A stretch of 64,000 nucleotides of DNA. Source: Incurvaria masculella. Lineage: Eukaryota > Arthropoda > Insecta > Lepidoptera > Incurvariidae. Shown here in pieces: positions 23,544 to 34,080 of the stretch. Both the position numbers and the translations under genes were made by a program. The notes beneath the pieces were generated by a model. That model was not told the origin of the DNA. It worked only from the letters and a program-made list of their open reading frames with translations, and did not search any database. The DNA lies in assembly GCA_946894095.1 (NCBI GenBank), contig OX335653.1:8437001-8501000 (forward strand). Reading direction: 5' to 3'. The stretch's first letter is position 1. Every line of letters starts with the position of its first letter.

Positions 23544-23624
23544 ACGATAAGATTGGGTTTAGGTGTCGTTAATCAAGAAGAAAAACGGCTGGGAAAAAAA
23601 TTATATCTACAGGACGTTTCTTCC

Positions 23625-23700
23625 TAGATATAAATAATAATAACGTTTATTGCACGATAAAGTGTACAAATGGTAGAACCACGAATTGTGGCCAATTGTG
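23625..23700 (-). mobile_element. Retroelement tail with TTATTGCACGATAAA, copy 1
   Basis: AATAATAATAACGTTTATTG followed by CACGATAAAGTGTACAAA matches 30352-30425. On the minus strand it ends in AATAAACGTTATTATTATT, the typical repeated-trinucleotide tail of insect non-LTR elements. Confidence 0.5.
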
Positions 23701-23934
23701 CGATGTCGTTTAATATTTTCTTTACAATGTAACTTTTTCAAAATCTACAGATTCTCTCTACAGAACAAATGTCGTTGTTCTAAACATACTTAAACGAAAA
23801 CGTAGAAAATAAAAATTACTAAACACAATCACGGGTGCTGTATGGGGCTCTCGAGCACGGATTTTGGATTCAAATTACCCAGCGGCTTACTAGTATCAGC
23901 CTTGTTTCGCCCTTATATTTTTTATGAATACTTA

Positions 23935-24160
23935 TTTAGTGGCGAGACCATTATTTGCCACCTATCTATTCCTAGAAAGCCACCAAAGTGTTGGATGCCC
24001 TCACGATTTTTCCTTCACCGTACGAGAAAGAAAATGGTGCAGTCAACGGGTATTGAACCTTCGCTTTCCGGTCATCCGGTCGGAAAGCTCTTTTACGTAA
24101 TTACGTGCAGAGTAACAGAGGCGCCACAGAGTGTCATTGCCATTCAGAAATAAAGATAAG
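23935..24160 (-). mobile_element. tRNA-derived SINE
   Basis: On the minus strand there is an A-box-like TGGCGCCTCTG (24126-24116) and a B-box-like GGTTCAATACC (24059-24049). The lepidopteran SINE body phrase GGTGAAGGAAAAATCGTGAG follows. The overlapping 103-codon plus-strand frame is not a gene. Confidence 0.7.
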
Positions 24161-24800
24161 GTTATTTCCATAAAATTAGGTCCAGAATCCAAATAAAAAG
24201 ACATTACGCAAAGCGCGAGATACGCGGTTAATTTGTAAAATATCTCGAGGATTTATCGCTTTCAAAATGTTTATTAATTCACACCATTTTTTTTCCAAAG
24301 AGATGAATGCACGGTTTTTTCTTCCCCTCGGGGCTTGAAAATGTACGACTAATGTGATTTTAATGAACTGAACGTATACCTTGCGTATTTAAGTTTTATA
24401 TAAATCCTTGTTTGGTAATATTTTTTAATGCATTTTAAAGTTACTAATCTGATTTAACTTCATATTCCTTAACATCACAACATTATTTCTGCCTACAAAA
24501 TTAAAATGATAAATAAAAGAATTATTTATTCTATTAATTCTGTATGCAGAAATCATATTATTAACAACGATTGTTGTTTTGTGTTCGTTGTAGAGACAGT
24601 ACCATAACCAGTTAACTTACTTCTTGAACTTTTATACCGAGTCTTACAATAATATAACAAATTTAGAATTAAGTGAATTTATATTTTTCCGAGAAATGTG
24701 ATATATATTTATTTATAATCAACCGTGAAGTGAGAACACATTGATTAAAGAAAGAGCCCAGTAAAAATAACTACTTTACGAATATATTGCAAAGTTGGAC
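24161..24800. other. AT-rich non-coding stretch
   Basis: No gene or recognisable repeat seen. Confidence 0.5.
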
Positions 24801-24806
24801 CTGAGC

Positions 24807-25150
24807 CGGTAGTCTAAGTTGTCACCTAAACTGGCGTTACGGCAAACCGATCGACTGGCGTTTTCAAATGTATGGACAAATTGATGAGCGCGCGCAGCGG
24901 GCGTTAAGCGAACTAACATTTGCGAGTCCGAGCTTGATTTGACAGCTTACTCAACGTTGCCGTAAATACGTCGACGTTGCCGTTTACGTCCACTCCGCGT
25001 TTTCATACAAATCGGAAGTTCGCGTTTGACTTTGACACCGTGAAGAAGTAAAACCACAGAATATCTAGTAAAAACTTGTATGGAGTTTGGAGAAAACGCC
25101 AGTCGATCGGTTTGCCGTAAACGCCAATTTCGGTGAGAACTCAGACTGCC
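24807..25150. mobile_element. MITE with ~55-bp TIRs, copy 1
   Basis: The left end (GTAGTCTAAGTTGTCACC... through GGCAAACCGATCGACTGGCG) matches the reverse complement of the right end, which shares CGGCAAACCGATCGACTGGC exactly. The element is about 344 bp. Its internal part (GCGAACTAACATTTGCGAG, TACGTCGACGTTGCCGTTTA) matches the copy at 53690-54030. No protein. Family unknown. Confidence 0.8.
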
Positions 25151-25595
25151 CACTCTGAACTACCAAAACATACCATTCGCGGGTATTGCATCTTCCAATT
25201 TCGCCGCTTGCCTTAGAATTGCCTTAAATAAAGATTTAAAATGTTTTTGCTATAGGTAAATAATTGGTTATTATTGGTGCAAGTGCTAAAAGTGAATCGC
25301 TCTGCATTTTTTTAGTATTAAATTAGTATTTTTTTTAGTCTTAAGTTAATGAGGACTAGGCCATGGCTAATATTGTTAGGATTCTGTTTAACTAGAAGCA
25401 ACTAGCTTTAATTTAATTCTCATGCGCTCATCACAATGAGAAAAACCTCATCATATCAAAATGGCTCATCATATCAACTTCATAGTCTTAACATTTCTTT
25501 TAGGAAGAAATAAATAGAATTTCCCTTAGTGATTTATAAACGGAAATGGAAAAGTATTTGGCAAGAGGCTATTTATAATATTTTTATCTTTTTTT
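25151..25595. other. AT-rich non-coding stretch
   Basis: Nothing recognised beyond poly-T and ATTAGTATT-type low complexity. Confidence 0.5.
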
Positions 25596-25599
25596 GACA

Positions 25600-25734
25600 T
25601 TATCAGCCCCTCGTCCCTGCGAGTGTCGTCTCGCGCCGCCCTAGCCACGGCTGGGGCGGCGTCCGTGGGCGGATCCGGTGTCATTACAGCCACTTGTACA
25701 TCACTCGGCGTCCTGAACAAGAACTTGCTCCGTG
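25600..25734 (-). CDS. Weak candidate exon
   Basis: On the minus strand, TTCTTGTTCAG (an acceptor-like Py-AG) is followed by a GC-rich frame reading TPSDVQVAVMTPDPPTDAAP, then Ala/Arg/Asp-rich sequence to MSKKDK. Composition differs sharply from the AT-rich flanks. No clear GT donor follows; the frame runs on to a stop at 25526. It has no resemblance to a family I know, and it could equally be a regulatory GC patch. Confidence 0.15.
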
Positions 25735-25789
25735 AAAAGTGAAAAAATATGTGCACAGAGGGATAATTATATAGGTATAACTGAAACAT

Positions 25790-26264
25790 TTTATAGCTAC
25801 TGACAGCTTTAAAACCAGTTTACACAATTAAGAGAATACATTTTTGCTAGCTTCAACAATTTAAATAATTTAAAAAATCTATCGCAAAATTTTCTTTGGC
25901 ATGATTTCCTAAACGTATTTAAATCGTCAAATATTTAAATAAAGAACACAGTTTCATTACGTTAGGATACATGTGTAGTATTATGTAAGTAAATTTTAAT
26001 ACATTACGCCCCTTTAAAAAGCAAATTCAAAAGCCGAAACAATTAAATTTCACACAAAAACTTCATATCTACTTTGAATGCATGAATGTAATTTTAATTT
26101 TGTAAAATATTCGTTAACACTTTTTTTTATTAATGATAATTCTTTCACTAATTTTAAGTAATGGCTCTCGTAGCTATAGACCTCGCGATTCTGTTTTTGT
26201 TGAACATGTGACATTTATGAATGATTTTAAAAACTGGCTGGACTAAAAAAATATATATACCTAA
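25790..26264. other. AT-rich non-coding stretch
   Basis: No gene, repeat or motif that I can support. Confidence 0.5.
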
Positions 26265-26720
26265 TTATCGAACCTGCTCACAAAAAATTACGAGAATCGG
26301 TTGAGAAACACGACGTGTAGAGGCCGAACACGACGAAAGAATGGCCCAATCCGAAACGGAGACGCTATAAGCTCTTCGCTCGGTCAAAAATGTAACCTGT
26401 CCAATCTCTAAACTTGCTTGAAAAACAGCGTAAATACAACGTAGTTTGTACCTATCGACCCTTACTCGTGCTATAAACAATACAATTTATCAATATAAAG
26501 GCACACGTACAATTTGAGAGAGTGGCATTATTTACGATCGCAGCCGTCGCGTCGGCTCGTGTGTGTAGCGACAGCAGCGCCACGCACAACGTGCCACTTC
26601 GCAGAACTGATGAAGTTGTTATTTCGTAACGTATGAACAATAACCACATGCGTACAATACGTTTGTAGCGAGGCGGAGCGGCGACTGTAGAGGGTTGACC
26701 GAGGAGCGGGAATGATACTC
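26265..26720. promoter_or_regulatory. GC-rich island
   Basis: CpG-containing DNA with GAGAGAGTGGCATTATTTACG near 26516. This places a GAGA word next to a GCCAC/AATGCC-type word and resembles a Polycomb-response combination. A CGCAGCCGTCGCGTCGGC block follows. Three unrecognised minus-strand frames overlap. Candidate regulatory island. Confidence 0.3.
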
Positions 26721-26773
26721 TATTGTTTCAAGGTTGGAGAAATAAATTTCGCATTTTGAACTGGTCGTAAATA

Positions 26774-26837
26774 AATGTTTAAATGTAAGACCAAACTCAT
26801 CAATCAAAATGTAACTTTGGTCTTATATTTAAACATT
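26774..26837. repeat. 22-bp hairpin with 20-nt loop
   Basis: The left arm (26774-26795, AATGTTTAAATGTAAGACCA onward) pairs with the right arm (26816-26837) over all 22 positions. Read as plus-strand RNA, one pair is G-U and the rest are Watson-Crick. The loop is 20 nt. The size is in the range of a small-RNA precursor, but it matches no microRNA I know and could be a mini foldback. Confidence 0.8.
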
Positions 26838-27796
26838 ACATAAAAAACGAAATCGGCTCTGCAAATATCACATAATAATTACGCAAGAAAAACGTGGAAA
26901 TTGCGAGAAAATTAGGTTAACATTAAGTAAATCGCAAATCCTTATGTGACGAATTACCTGTTTGAATAAATCCAACGCAATAAAATACATATTAACGCAT
27001 TTACCCATTAAATACGCATTTTGAAAAATCTTTCTTATTATTAGGAGGGGAGGGGGTCGATCCAAATCTTACATCACAGCAAGGGGGCAGGGGGGTTTGA
27101 AAATCGTCAAAAACGGCTCATGTAATTAATGGATACCCTCACCACAAATCAAAAATACTGTAGTGAGCTTCAATTTAAATGAAGTTCAAATATGTGTGCA
27201 TACAGCCTCGCCTATAATGCAAGCAAAGCAAGTTTGTGCCGGTTAAACGCGGGATTGCAACAATATATATTATGCTTCCATTCCATTTGGATGATTCCAA
27301 ATTTATTATCAACAAATGGATAGTTCATATCCCGGTAAAGTACAATAATTTTATGCCCATTCAGTTCAATGATGGGAACACAGTTCATCCAACATTTTTC
27401 AAACGGACGGGCACAGATGGCAGTGGTAAAGTGAAAACTAGGCGCCTTCAATTTCAGCTTGCGATCGAGGTGCCATGCCGGCACATAGGCGGGTGTTGTT
27501 AACCCTGCGTTTTATTTCACTCAAGTTGTACAATTTATTTATTTATTCCAACGGCATGACAACAGAAGAATTTTTTTAAATAAAAAAATATCGGAAAAAA
27601 TTAACGTAGAATGCGTCCTGAGCATAAGATTATTTGATTTCGTTGAAATTTGCATCATAGGATTTTTTTTTACATTTAATTTTATGTTTACGTTACATTT
27701 TGGCAATGACATGGAATACAAATGAAGATCATGAAATTCATGAAAGTTACTTCTGTGTACTTGTTTGTAAAATAACTGCTCAGAAATCTCCTTTTT
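26838..27796. other. Non-coding stretch
   Basis: A short G-rich run (GGAGGGGAGGGGG near 27044) is the only notable feature. Frames at 27212-27502 on both strands are mutual shadows without homology. Confidence 0.5.
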
Positions 27797-28060
27797 TAAG
27801 GTTCCGTACCCAAAGGGGGCAAACGGAACCCTAATTCCAGGCCTCCGCTGTCCGGCCGTCCGTCTATCCGTCCGTCCGTCCGTCCGCTTGTCCCCTCTGA
27901 TACAGAGCTGTTTTTCATGAACCGTAATAGGTAGATGGCTGAAATTTTCACAGAAAGTACATTTATTTTACCGCTAACACAAAAAATAGATAAAATAAAA
28001 AAAAATACAATTAAAATGGGCCCCGATACATGAAAACGTTACTTTTTGGTGTTAAATCTT
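27797..28060 (+). mobile_element. GGTTCCGTACCC repeat, 3'-truncated copy
   Basis: It begins AAGGTTCCGTACCCAAAGGG and carries the CCGTCCGT run and CTGAAATTTTCACAG. It lacks the terminal CACTTGGCCGG block of the 20.15 kb copy. Confidence 0.8.
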
Positions 28061-28378
28061 GTACGATCGTACGTTTTGTTTCTCATTATTTGTAATGATG
28101 ACTGACAGAGAGTAAATGTATTATGTTTATGTATATGTATCAATGACAACAAGTAAAAGCTTTCCCTGTGACTGGCGTTGTTCTAAATTCTGCCCATAGG
28201 CTTCAGCGCGCTAAGCTAGGTCTTTGATTCTGCCAGCATCTTTGTTTTGTATTTTAAAGTGGAGAATGCCTTGTTTATTTTCGGTTTTGTGTATCGGTAC
28301 CGGTATATATATTGATATGAGCCCAAAACAGTAACTTTTAGAAAGTGGTTATTTTTTAATAAATTTTAATATAGACTA

Positions 28379-28913
28379 GGAGGTCGCGACAAAAATGGTA
28401 ACGATAACGTAAATGGCTGAAACTGCGTTCACAGGATAAAGACCAACCCTCTGAAGCTAAATGTGTCGGACTGCGCTAAGTAGTTGCGTTGCCTAGAAAA
28501 GGCGCCTGAAAAAGTAGTTATCGTTACAAGAAAAATATATGATGCAAATAATGCAGCATGAAAGTATCAGTACATACTTATTTAGTTAAACCAAAACTGA
28601 ACAAATCTGAGGGTGAATTTCGTATATATAGGTGATTTAGGTTACAGATATAGCTTTAGGTATATTTAAGTATTTAATAAAAAAACCTAAATCTAGTATA
28701 TTGGTGTTTAATAAACAGGTATTAATATTTCTAGACAATCAGTATATTCATCAGCAGCTACATACTAAGATCTATTTTATAAAGCAAATCTAGATATCGC
28801 AACTACTTGGCGCAGGCAGACCGACATATTTCGCATCAGAGGGTTGGTCTCTAACATGTGAACCCAGATTCAGCCATTTAGCTTATCGTGACCAAAAATG
28901 TCGTGACCTCCCG
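28379..28913. mobile_element. Element with ~116-bp terminal inverted repeats
   Basis: The left TIR (28379-28498, GGAGGTCGCGACAAAAATGG...) and right TIR (28798-28913) are closely similar in reverse complement over about 116 bp. Shared blocks include AAATGGCTGAA, GACCAACCCTCTGA and AGTAGTTGCG. The AT-rich centre is about 300 bp and carries no frame. A non-autonomous foldback-type DNA element. No other copy seen in this window. Confidence 0.85.
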
Positions 28914-28969
28914 GAATAATAAGAAATATGAAGTTATTTTACCGCAGTTACGGAATTATGACCCTTTTA

Positions 28970-29100
28970 TGCAACCTGACATGGATAGCTAATACCACAC
29001 AACAACCAATATAATATCAGCCCAATACAATACATTCTCAAAGGAATTAGGTGCCATGCCAGGACCTTCCCTTTTATTACAGCTACCTTGCGTTCGTATC
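28970..29100 (-). mobile_element. SINE body fragment
   Basis: It matches the shared SINE body in reverse: GACATGGATAGCTAATACCA, then TTAGGTGCCATGCCAGGACC. The head is missing. Confidence 0.7.
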
Positions 29101-29564
29101 ATTTGCATTTTAAATGCATTAAGAAGGTTGTTTCTAAAGCTATTATATTTCGTTTAAATTGTAGATACATAGTAAATGGCGATGATGACGTTTTGTGTTG
29201 TAGGGACTGTCAAAACGGTTTATGGTCAGTTACTAGCATTCAATATCTAAAATAACAATACTGTAATTTCCAATAAATACTTCTTGTCAATTTAACTTTA
29301 GTTCGAAGTATAAAGCAAATGCAATGGGTTTATCAGAATCGTACACATAATGAAAATATCTATGTATAAAATTCCTATTGTTGATTTATCCGTAGAATAA
29401 GAGCAAATTGCACTCATATTCAAATGTATCTACTATTTATTATATTTCAAGCCAATGAGAAATGTGGAAGGGTAGAGCCTCACCATTCCTCTGCGGACGG
29501 ATTAAAACAGCAATCGTTTTATGAAATTGTAATTCTGTAGGGCAATTTAGGGCATTGTCTAGCG
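29101..29564. other. Non-coding stretch
   Basis: No supportable feature. The 145-codon minus-strand frame (29440-29877, the longest in the window) overlaps its end. It has no recognisable domain and no exon-like composition. Confidence 0.45.
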
Positions 29565-29645
29565 GCATTATAGCGCTTGCGTGAGCACATGGCGCGGCCG
29601 CGCGCAGGCGAGGATATGCAAATGGGACGTGAAGGTATCGAATAT
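29565..29645. promoter_or_regulatory. GC-rich patch with POU octamer
   Basis: It contains GGCGCGGCCGCGCGC followed by GGATATGCAAATGG, with the exact POU octamer ATGCAAAT at about 29615-29622. Candidate enhancer. A single octamer is weak evidence. Confidence 0.3.
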
Positions 29646-29879
29646 CAGGTTTTGCTGAACAATACTTTATTAGGTGGATGTGTGAGTTATTGGCGACGCT
29701 GTGAGACTTTGAGCATTCGAAACAGGTTTTGGATATTCGAAACGGACCTCTTTGGCTCACTTGTTTGCTATATTTATATATGGTTAGAATAAAAGGTAAT
29801 ATATGTTCCATCTTAGGTTTTAGTGGGAGAAGCCTTACTTCTATGATTATATGTATATGTTGTTGTACATTGTCCAAGC

Positions 29880-30351
29880 CGTATTTATTATAATTTCATA
29901 ATCTCAATGTAAAATTTAAATGTTCTGTGTTGGTGGAAGTCATTTCTATCTGTTATAACAAACTTAATTAAGTTTAGTCTAAGTCACCTCGATTAATACA
30001 ATCCAACCTACCGAAGTATGTCCACTGAAAGTCTATATTGAAGTCACAATATTACTTCTTAATTTCTTCTCTTCTTCAATATTTCTGCGACAAATAAAAG
30101 TTTCTAAGGAAACTTAGGTTATGTAATTTAGCAACATTGATGTACAGAGCGCATCATCCTCGGCGCCACAGTAGGCATTGCCATTTGCAAGGAAATCGTG
30201 TGTGGGTCAAAGTCCAATGTGTGGTGTCTAGGGTTTGAGAAAGTATTTATTTTTTCATTGAGTTTGTTAATATTTTCAATCCGATAGCCTCCTGCCAATA
30301 ATATTAAAAACATTTCCTATCATGTTAATTCCCTTCAATTTTTTATCAGAT
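29880..30351. other. Non-coding stretch, nothing recognised
   Basis: Mixed AT-rich sequence with no family or motif that I can support. Confidence 0.5.
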
Positions 30352-30425
30352 AATCAATAATAATAATAATAACATTTATTGCACGATAAAATTGTACAAA
30401 AGTTAGAGCTTAATGCCTAAAGTTA
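30352..30425 (-). mobile_element. Retroelement tail with TTATTGCACGATAAA, copy 2
   Basis: AATAATAATAATAACATTTA then TTGCACGATAAAATTGTACAA parallels 23625-23700. Minus-strand 3' end of a non-LTR element with a TTA-repeat tail. Confidence 0.5.
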
Positions 30426-30832
30426 TTTTCTACCAGCCTACCTTACGGTATTAAGAATCATACTATTACCGTTTAACATACTTTTAATACACGGGTCTCT
30501 TACACCAAGTCTTTACATTAATGGGCCTTTCTTACTATCTCGCAATCGATACCAGTACAAGATAATCAGCACTTTAGTAATAAAGGCCCTTTTAGTGTCG
30601 ATTAAAATAAATCAGCAGTTGGTGAAAACCAGGCTATGTATATTTAAGTGGTAAAAGTATTTGTTTTACTAAAATGAGGATGTACCAGAATCGACTCAAC
30701 AGTATTGCTTCGATGTCATTTCGAACTAAACGTTTCACCGAGAGAAAATAGAAAGGAAAGTTTCGACATTCCCTAAATTGATTCACGCACAGATTCTTAG
30801 TTCACAAACAATTTTAAAGATTCGATAAAATA
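30426..30832. other. Non-coding stretch, nothing recognised
   Basis: AT-rich sequence without a supportable feature. Confidence 0.5.
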
Positions 30833-30945
30833 TTGAGATGGCTGGCGGCAGCTGCCCGCCTGCTACTTTACGACGCTCTCGGCTCGTCGCCGCCGCCGCC
30901 GCCGGAGCCGGCGCGCGGGACCAGAGGGCGGTGCGATGAATTTAC
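30833..30945. promoter_or_regulatory. CpG island with CCAGAGGGCGG word
   Basis: GC-rich: GCTGGCGGCAGCTGCCCGCC, a CCG run, then GACCAGAGGGCGGTGCG near 30920. The last word resembles a CTCF core. No convincing frame. Candidate insulator or enhancer. Confidence 0.3.
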
Positions 30946-31654
30946 GGAATCACACCGAAAACACTTTATACATTATCAACTCTTTAGAACAAAAGATACA
31001 GAGCGACTAACATTTATAAGCCGGGCGTATAATGGACGCTAAGTGTGTTTCGAAAATTATATTCAACAGTTATTACCTACACGAACAAATTCATATTTGT
31101 TAATCTTATCTATAATCTTTTAAACATTTTGGGTGATAATACTATGCAATCTGATAAGAGATATTGAGCTTGGTGCCTTGTGGAATAGGCTCTGTATTAC
31201 TTTTCGCTAATATACTATTTTGTATTGTTTAGATGATCGAAATCTCGAAATAATCGAATGCTTACATCTATAGACATTTAGTATAGACCAATTAATAACT
31301 GAATTTTCTTTTATATTTTCTCGTAGCAACAATATATTTATGCAGCTTTTATGTCTATCCGCGGTCATATTTTTATTGCCGTCTAATCCGAGTGATAACA
31401 CTCGGCGGTAAAATAAAAATTTCCAACAAGGCAGCAACTTAAGTTCCGATTTAACCAACCCTTTCATTGCGCCCCATAAAGTTTCCAACGCAAAAATGTG
31501 AGCCATGGCGCCATTTGCAAATTTCGATGGCCTTTTGTCTCTCATAAAGTATTTCCTATTCAAATGTCACCGGATCGCTCGCTGGGGTGAGAATCGGACA
31601 AGTTAGGGAGTGTGCCGAGTTAAGTGTATTAAAAATCGTTTCGCATCCTCTGCA
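30946..31654. other. Non-coding stretch
   Basis: A 118-codon minus-strand frame (31207-31563) is present but has no resemblance to a known family and AT-rich composition. Not called. Confidence 0.45.
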
Positions 31655-31775
31655 TTCTGAGGTGGTGGGCGGGGCGGGGCTGGGCGGGCGGCGACGGAAC
31701 AATTTCCACACCCCCCCCCCCCGCCCGCCTACCCTTCCCGCCCACCGCAGCCGCCCGTACCGACGAGCCCATAGG
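31655..31775. promoter_or_regulatory. G/C-skewed island with C12 run
   Basis: GGGCGGGGCGGGGC Sp/KLF-type boxes are followed by a C12 homopolymer (31711-31722) and CCGCC-rich sequence. Open frames on both strands here are compositional. Confidence 0.35.
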
Positions 31776-32421
31776 CTTAGAATGTAAAGGAGTACAGAGT
31801 CAAGTGACGGATGAGACCAAAATCGTTTCATACAAAATGTACTGAATTTTTTTTGTAACCGATACAATTTATTAATCGCTGTTTAGCTTCAAAATAATGA
31901 TCTGTACTTATATTTTAAGATTTAATTTGAAATATTAAGGAAAAGTAAAAAAAAATGATCGACAAAAAATCAGTGGGTCACCCCTTTACCATTTACCACC
32001 CAAAAATGGTGTTTGTCCGGGTTTGTTACTCCCGTTCACTAAAAAATCTATAAATGCACAGTTCACAATGCTTTCTTTAAGAAAAACTCTAGAGAAACTC
32101 TCTCATTGGGCAGATGTGTGCCATTTCCCTCTAACTTGCGGTTTTAACACATATTGAAATTGCATACAGTCTCAGTTGAAGAAACAACGAGATTACAAGA
32201 GTACAAGTAAAATAAATCCTCAATCCTGTAGGGGGCAACATCAAAACACAAAGTACTATTATGAAATAAGCGAAACATACAGTGGCAACACAAGCCCTGT
32301 ATGAAGACACAAATGAATTTGATTGTACAAGTACCCGAACCAAGCAAACCCTGTCTTTTGTGCGGTATTGGAAAAGAAAAAAAAATGCAATTTAAACAAT
32401 TAAAAAGAAAACAAATTTAAC
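31776..32421. other. Non-coding stretch
   Basis: No gene. The 22 bases near 31779 are partly similar to miR-1 but fail the seed and hairpin tests (see rejected items). Confidence 0.5.
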
Positions 32422-32994
32422 AAAAAAAATAACCGACTTCAAAGGAAAAGCACTAAAAAGTAAAAAATAAATTTCATTTCTGTGTTACGATTTCTGTTAT
32501 TTTTTTAGTCGGCGTCAGCCGGGCACGCGCTGCGCCAATCAAGAGAACCTAACCTAACCTAACCTAACCTAACCTTTTACTTTTTACTTTTTAGTGCTTT
32601 TCCTTTGAAGTCGGTTATTTTTTTTGTTAAATTCGTTTTTTTTTTTGTTTTTTTTTAGTGAATCTGAAGTAAACTTAATAATTTGTACACGTCCTTTCCA
32701 ATAAAAAAAGAATCACCGAAATCGGTTGGCGTTATATTGAGTTATTCGTCCATTTGTCGCGCACATCTTAATACAAATTTAAGACTTTTATGATTTTCTC
32801 ATGGATATCATAGTCAGAACTTAACCAAATTAAAATGGGACCACTTGGGAAGCATTAGCTATCATTTAAAGAAATAATCATCAAAATCGGTTCACCTAGG
32901 CAAAAGTTATGAGGTAACAAACATAAAAAAAAAACAAAAAAAAAAACATACAGACGAATTGATAACCTCCTCCTTTTTTGAAGTCGGTTAAAAA
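32422..32994 (+). mobile_element. AACCGACTTC foldback element, copy 1
   Basis: Its ends are AACCGACTTCAAAGG and TGAAGTCGGTTAAAAA. Inside are a left foldback arm, GGGCACGCGCTGCGCC, six AACCT units (32546-32575), a shortened right arm, and a about 360-bp tail. The tail includes CACCGAAATCGGTTGGCG and AGTTATGAGGTAACAAACAT. Compared with copies 2 and 3, most of the right arm is deleted. Non-autonomous, no protein. Confidence 0.9.
32546..32575 (+). repeat. Interstitial telomere-type tract (AACCT)6
   Basis: Six perfect AACCT units, the complement of the insect telomeric repeat TTAGG, in the loop of the foldback element. Confidence 0.95.
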
Positions 32995-33019
32995 TTGAAG
33001 TCTCATCACACTATTGGCC

Positions 33020-33265
33020 TCTAGTTGACGTCTCACTCCCACGCTTTGTTCGTCTTGGTCTATGCCCGAGCCGCCCTAAATCACCCGCGCTATAACGATG
33101 TAAATTTAGCCGCTGAAGGCTCGCAGCCGAGCCGCGCTCCACCGCAGCCGCGCTACGTCACTACCGCGTCCGCGTCGCCTCCCCTCGCCTCCCCTGCCGC
33201 ACCCGCCGCGCTCCACCGTGACGTGCGAACACTTTTATTGCATACCTGTGTGCACTCGATGACAC
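33020..33265. promoter_or_regulatory. CpG-rich island
   Basis: GC-dense with many CCGCGCTCCACCG-type words and CGTGACGTGCG near 33220. An 82-codon frame crosses it without recognisable homology. Candidate promoter or enhancer, unoriented. Confidence 0.3.
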
Positions 33266-33439
33266 ATCGATGAGTGAAATCGTGGCGCGCGCTTTATGGA
33301 CTGCGAAAGCGCGAAATGCTGCTTTGAAATTAACAAAGAACGAAAGATGCTTGCTCTTTCAAGGAAGCTTGAAGCATTTACGGTCCATCAGCGTTGCTTC
33401 TTTAATATTACACACACAAAAGAAAATCATCTTCTTGAG

Positions 33440-33706
33440 TTGAGGTACCCGGCACCGCTCGGGTCAATGTCGTTTTGGACTGATGTCTGATGTAACCTAA
33501 CATTTAATGTTATATGAGTTCCCCATACAAATTTTCATCACCATTTTCACTGCCTATGAGTACAATTTTCTGGCACATTAGTTAACTAATATCCGTTTCC
33601 AAGATCCAGACTATCTATTTACCAAACGTCATCAAAATTGATCCAACGGTTTAGGCGTAAAAAAAGCAGAAGGATTTTCGCGTTTATAAGTATTAGTATG
33701 GGTAGA
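33440..33706 (-). mobile_element. Helitron-like non-autonomous remnant
   Basis: On the minus strand it starts TCTACCCATACTAATAC and TTATAAACGCGAAAATCC, continues ACGCCTAAACCGTTGGATCA, and ends GACCCGAGCGGTGCCGGGTA. It shares the end phrase AACGACATTGACCCGAGCGG with 61365-61383. This composition is very common in lepidopteran genomes. The CTAG end is mutated here. Confidence 0.6.
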
Positions 33707-33924
33707 ATACCTTCGTAATACGCAGCGCTGTCGTCTATTGGTCATTTGACTCAGTTGAAATTTATTTGAAAGCATGGAAAAACGTATTTTTAGTTGTGTA
33801 TACATATTTATATGTTCACATAACTTTTTTCATTAACAGATTCTCTGTTCCCGATTTCTTTGTGAGTCTTTGTGAGAATACCTGTTTCTTCAGAATGAAC
33901 ACAAATATTGTAGCTGAAGTAGTT

Positions 33925-34080
33925 CCGCCCCCACCCCCGCCCCTCCGCTCCGGGCCCGCGCCGCGATGCCTACCGGAAGCGCGGCAAGTGTCGGCTCAGG
34001 AAGTGTTATTGCCGGCGGGAAACGACTCTGCTACTTCCGGCTGTGCAGACATCCAGTCTGCCGCCGCGTCAGCGCACCTA
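33925..34080. promoter_or_regulatory. CpG-rich island
   Basis: A C-rich block (CCGCCCCCACCCCCGCCCC near 33926), then CGGGCCCGCGCCGCG and two similar phrases GGAAGCGCGGCAAG/GGAAGTG. Two overlapping plus-strand frames are unrecognised. Candidate regulatory island. Confidence 0.3.

Noticed and set aside
29440..29877. Longest frame in the window, 145 codons on the minus strand
   Set aside because: No recognisable domain, it crosses a GC/AT composition change, and an opposing 71-codon frame covers the same bases. Looks like chance.
31207..31563. 118-codon minus-strand frame
   Set aside because: AT-rich codons, no domain or signal, no neighbouring exon signals.
31779..31800. Partial match to miR-1 (about 18 of 22 by eye)
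   Set aside because: The seed position is mismatched and no complementary arm exists nearby to form a precursor hairpin.
32546..32575. Chromosome-end telomere
   Set aside because: Only six units, flanked on both sides by element sequence and seen in three element copies. It is interstitial.
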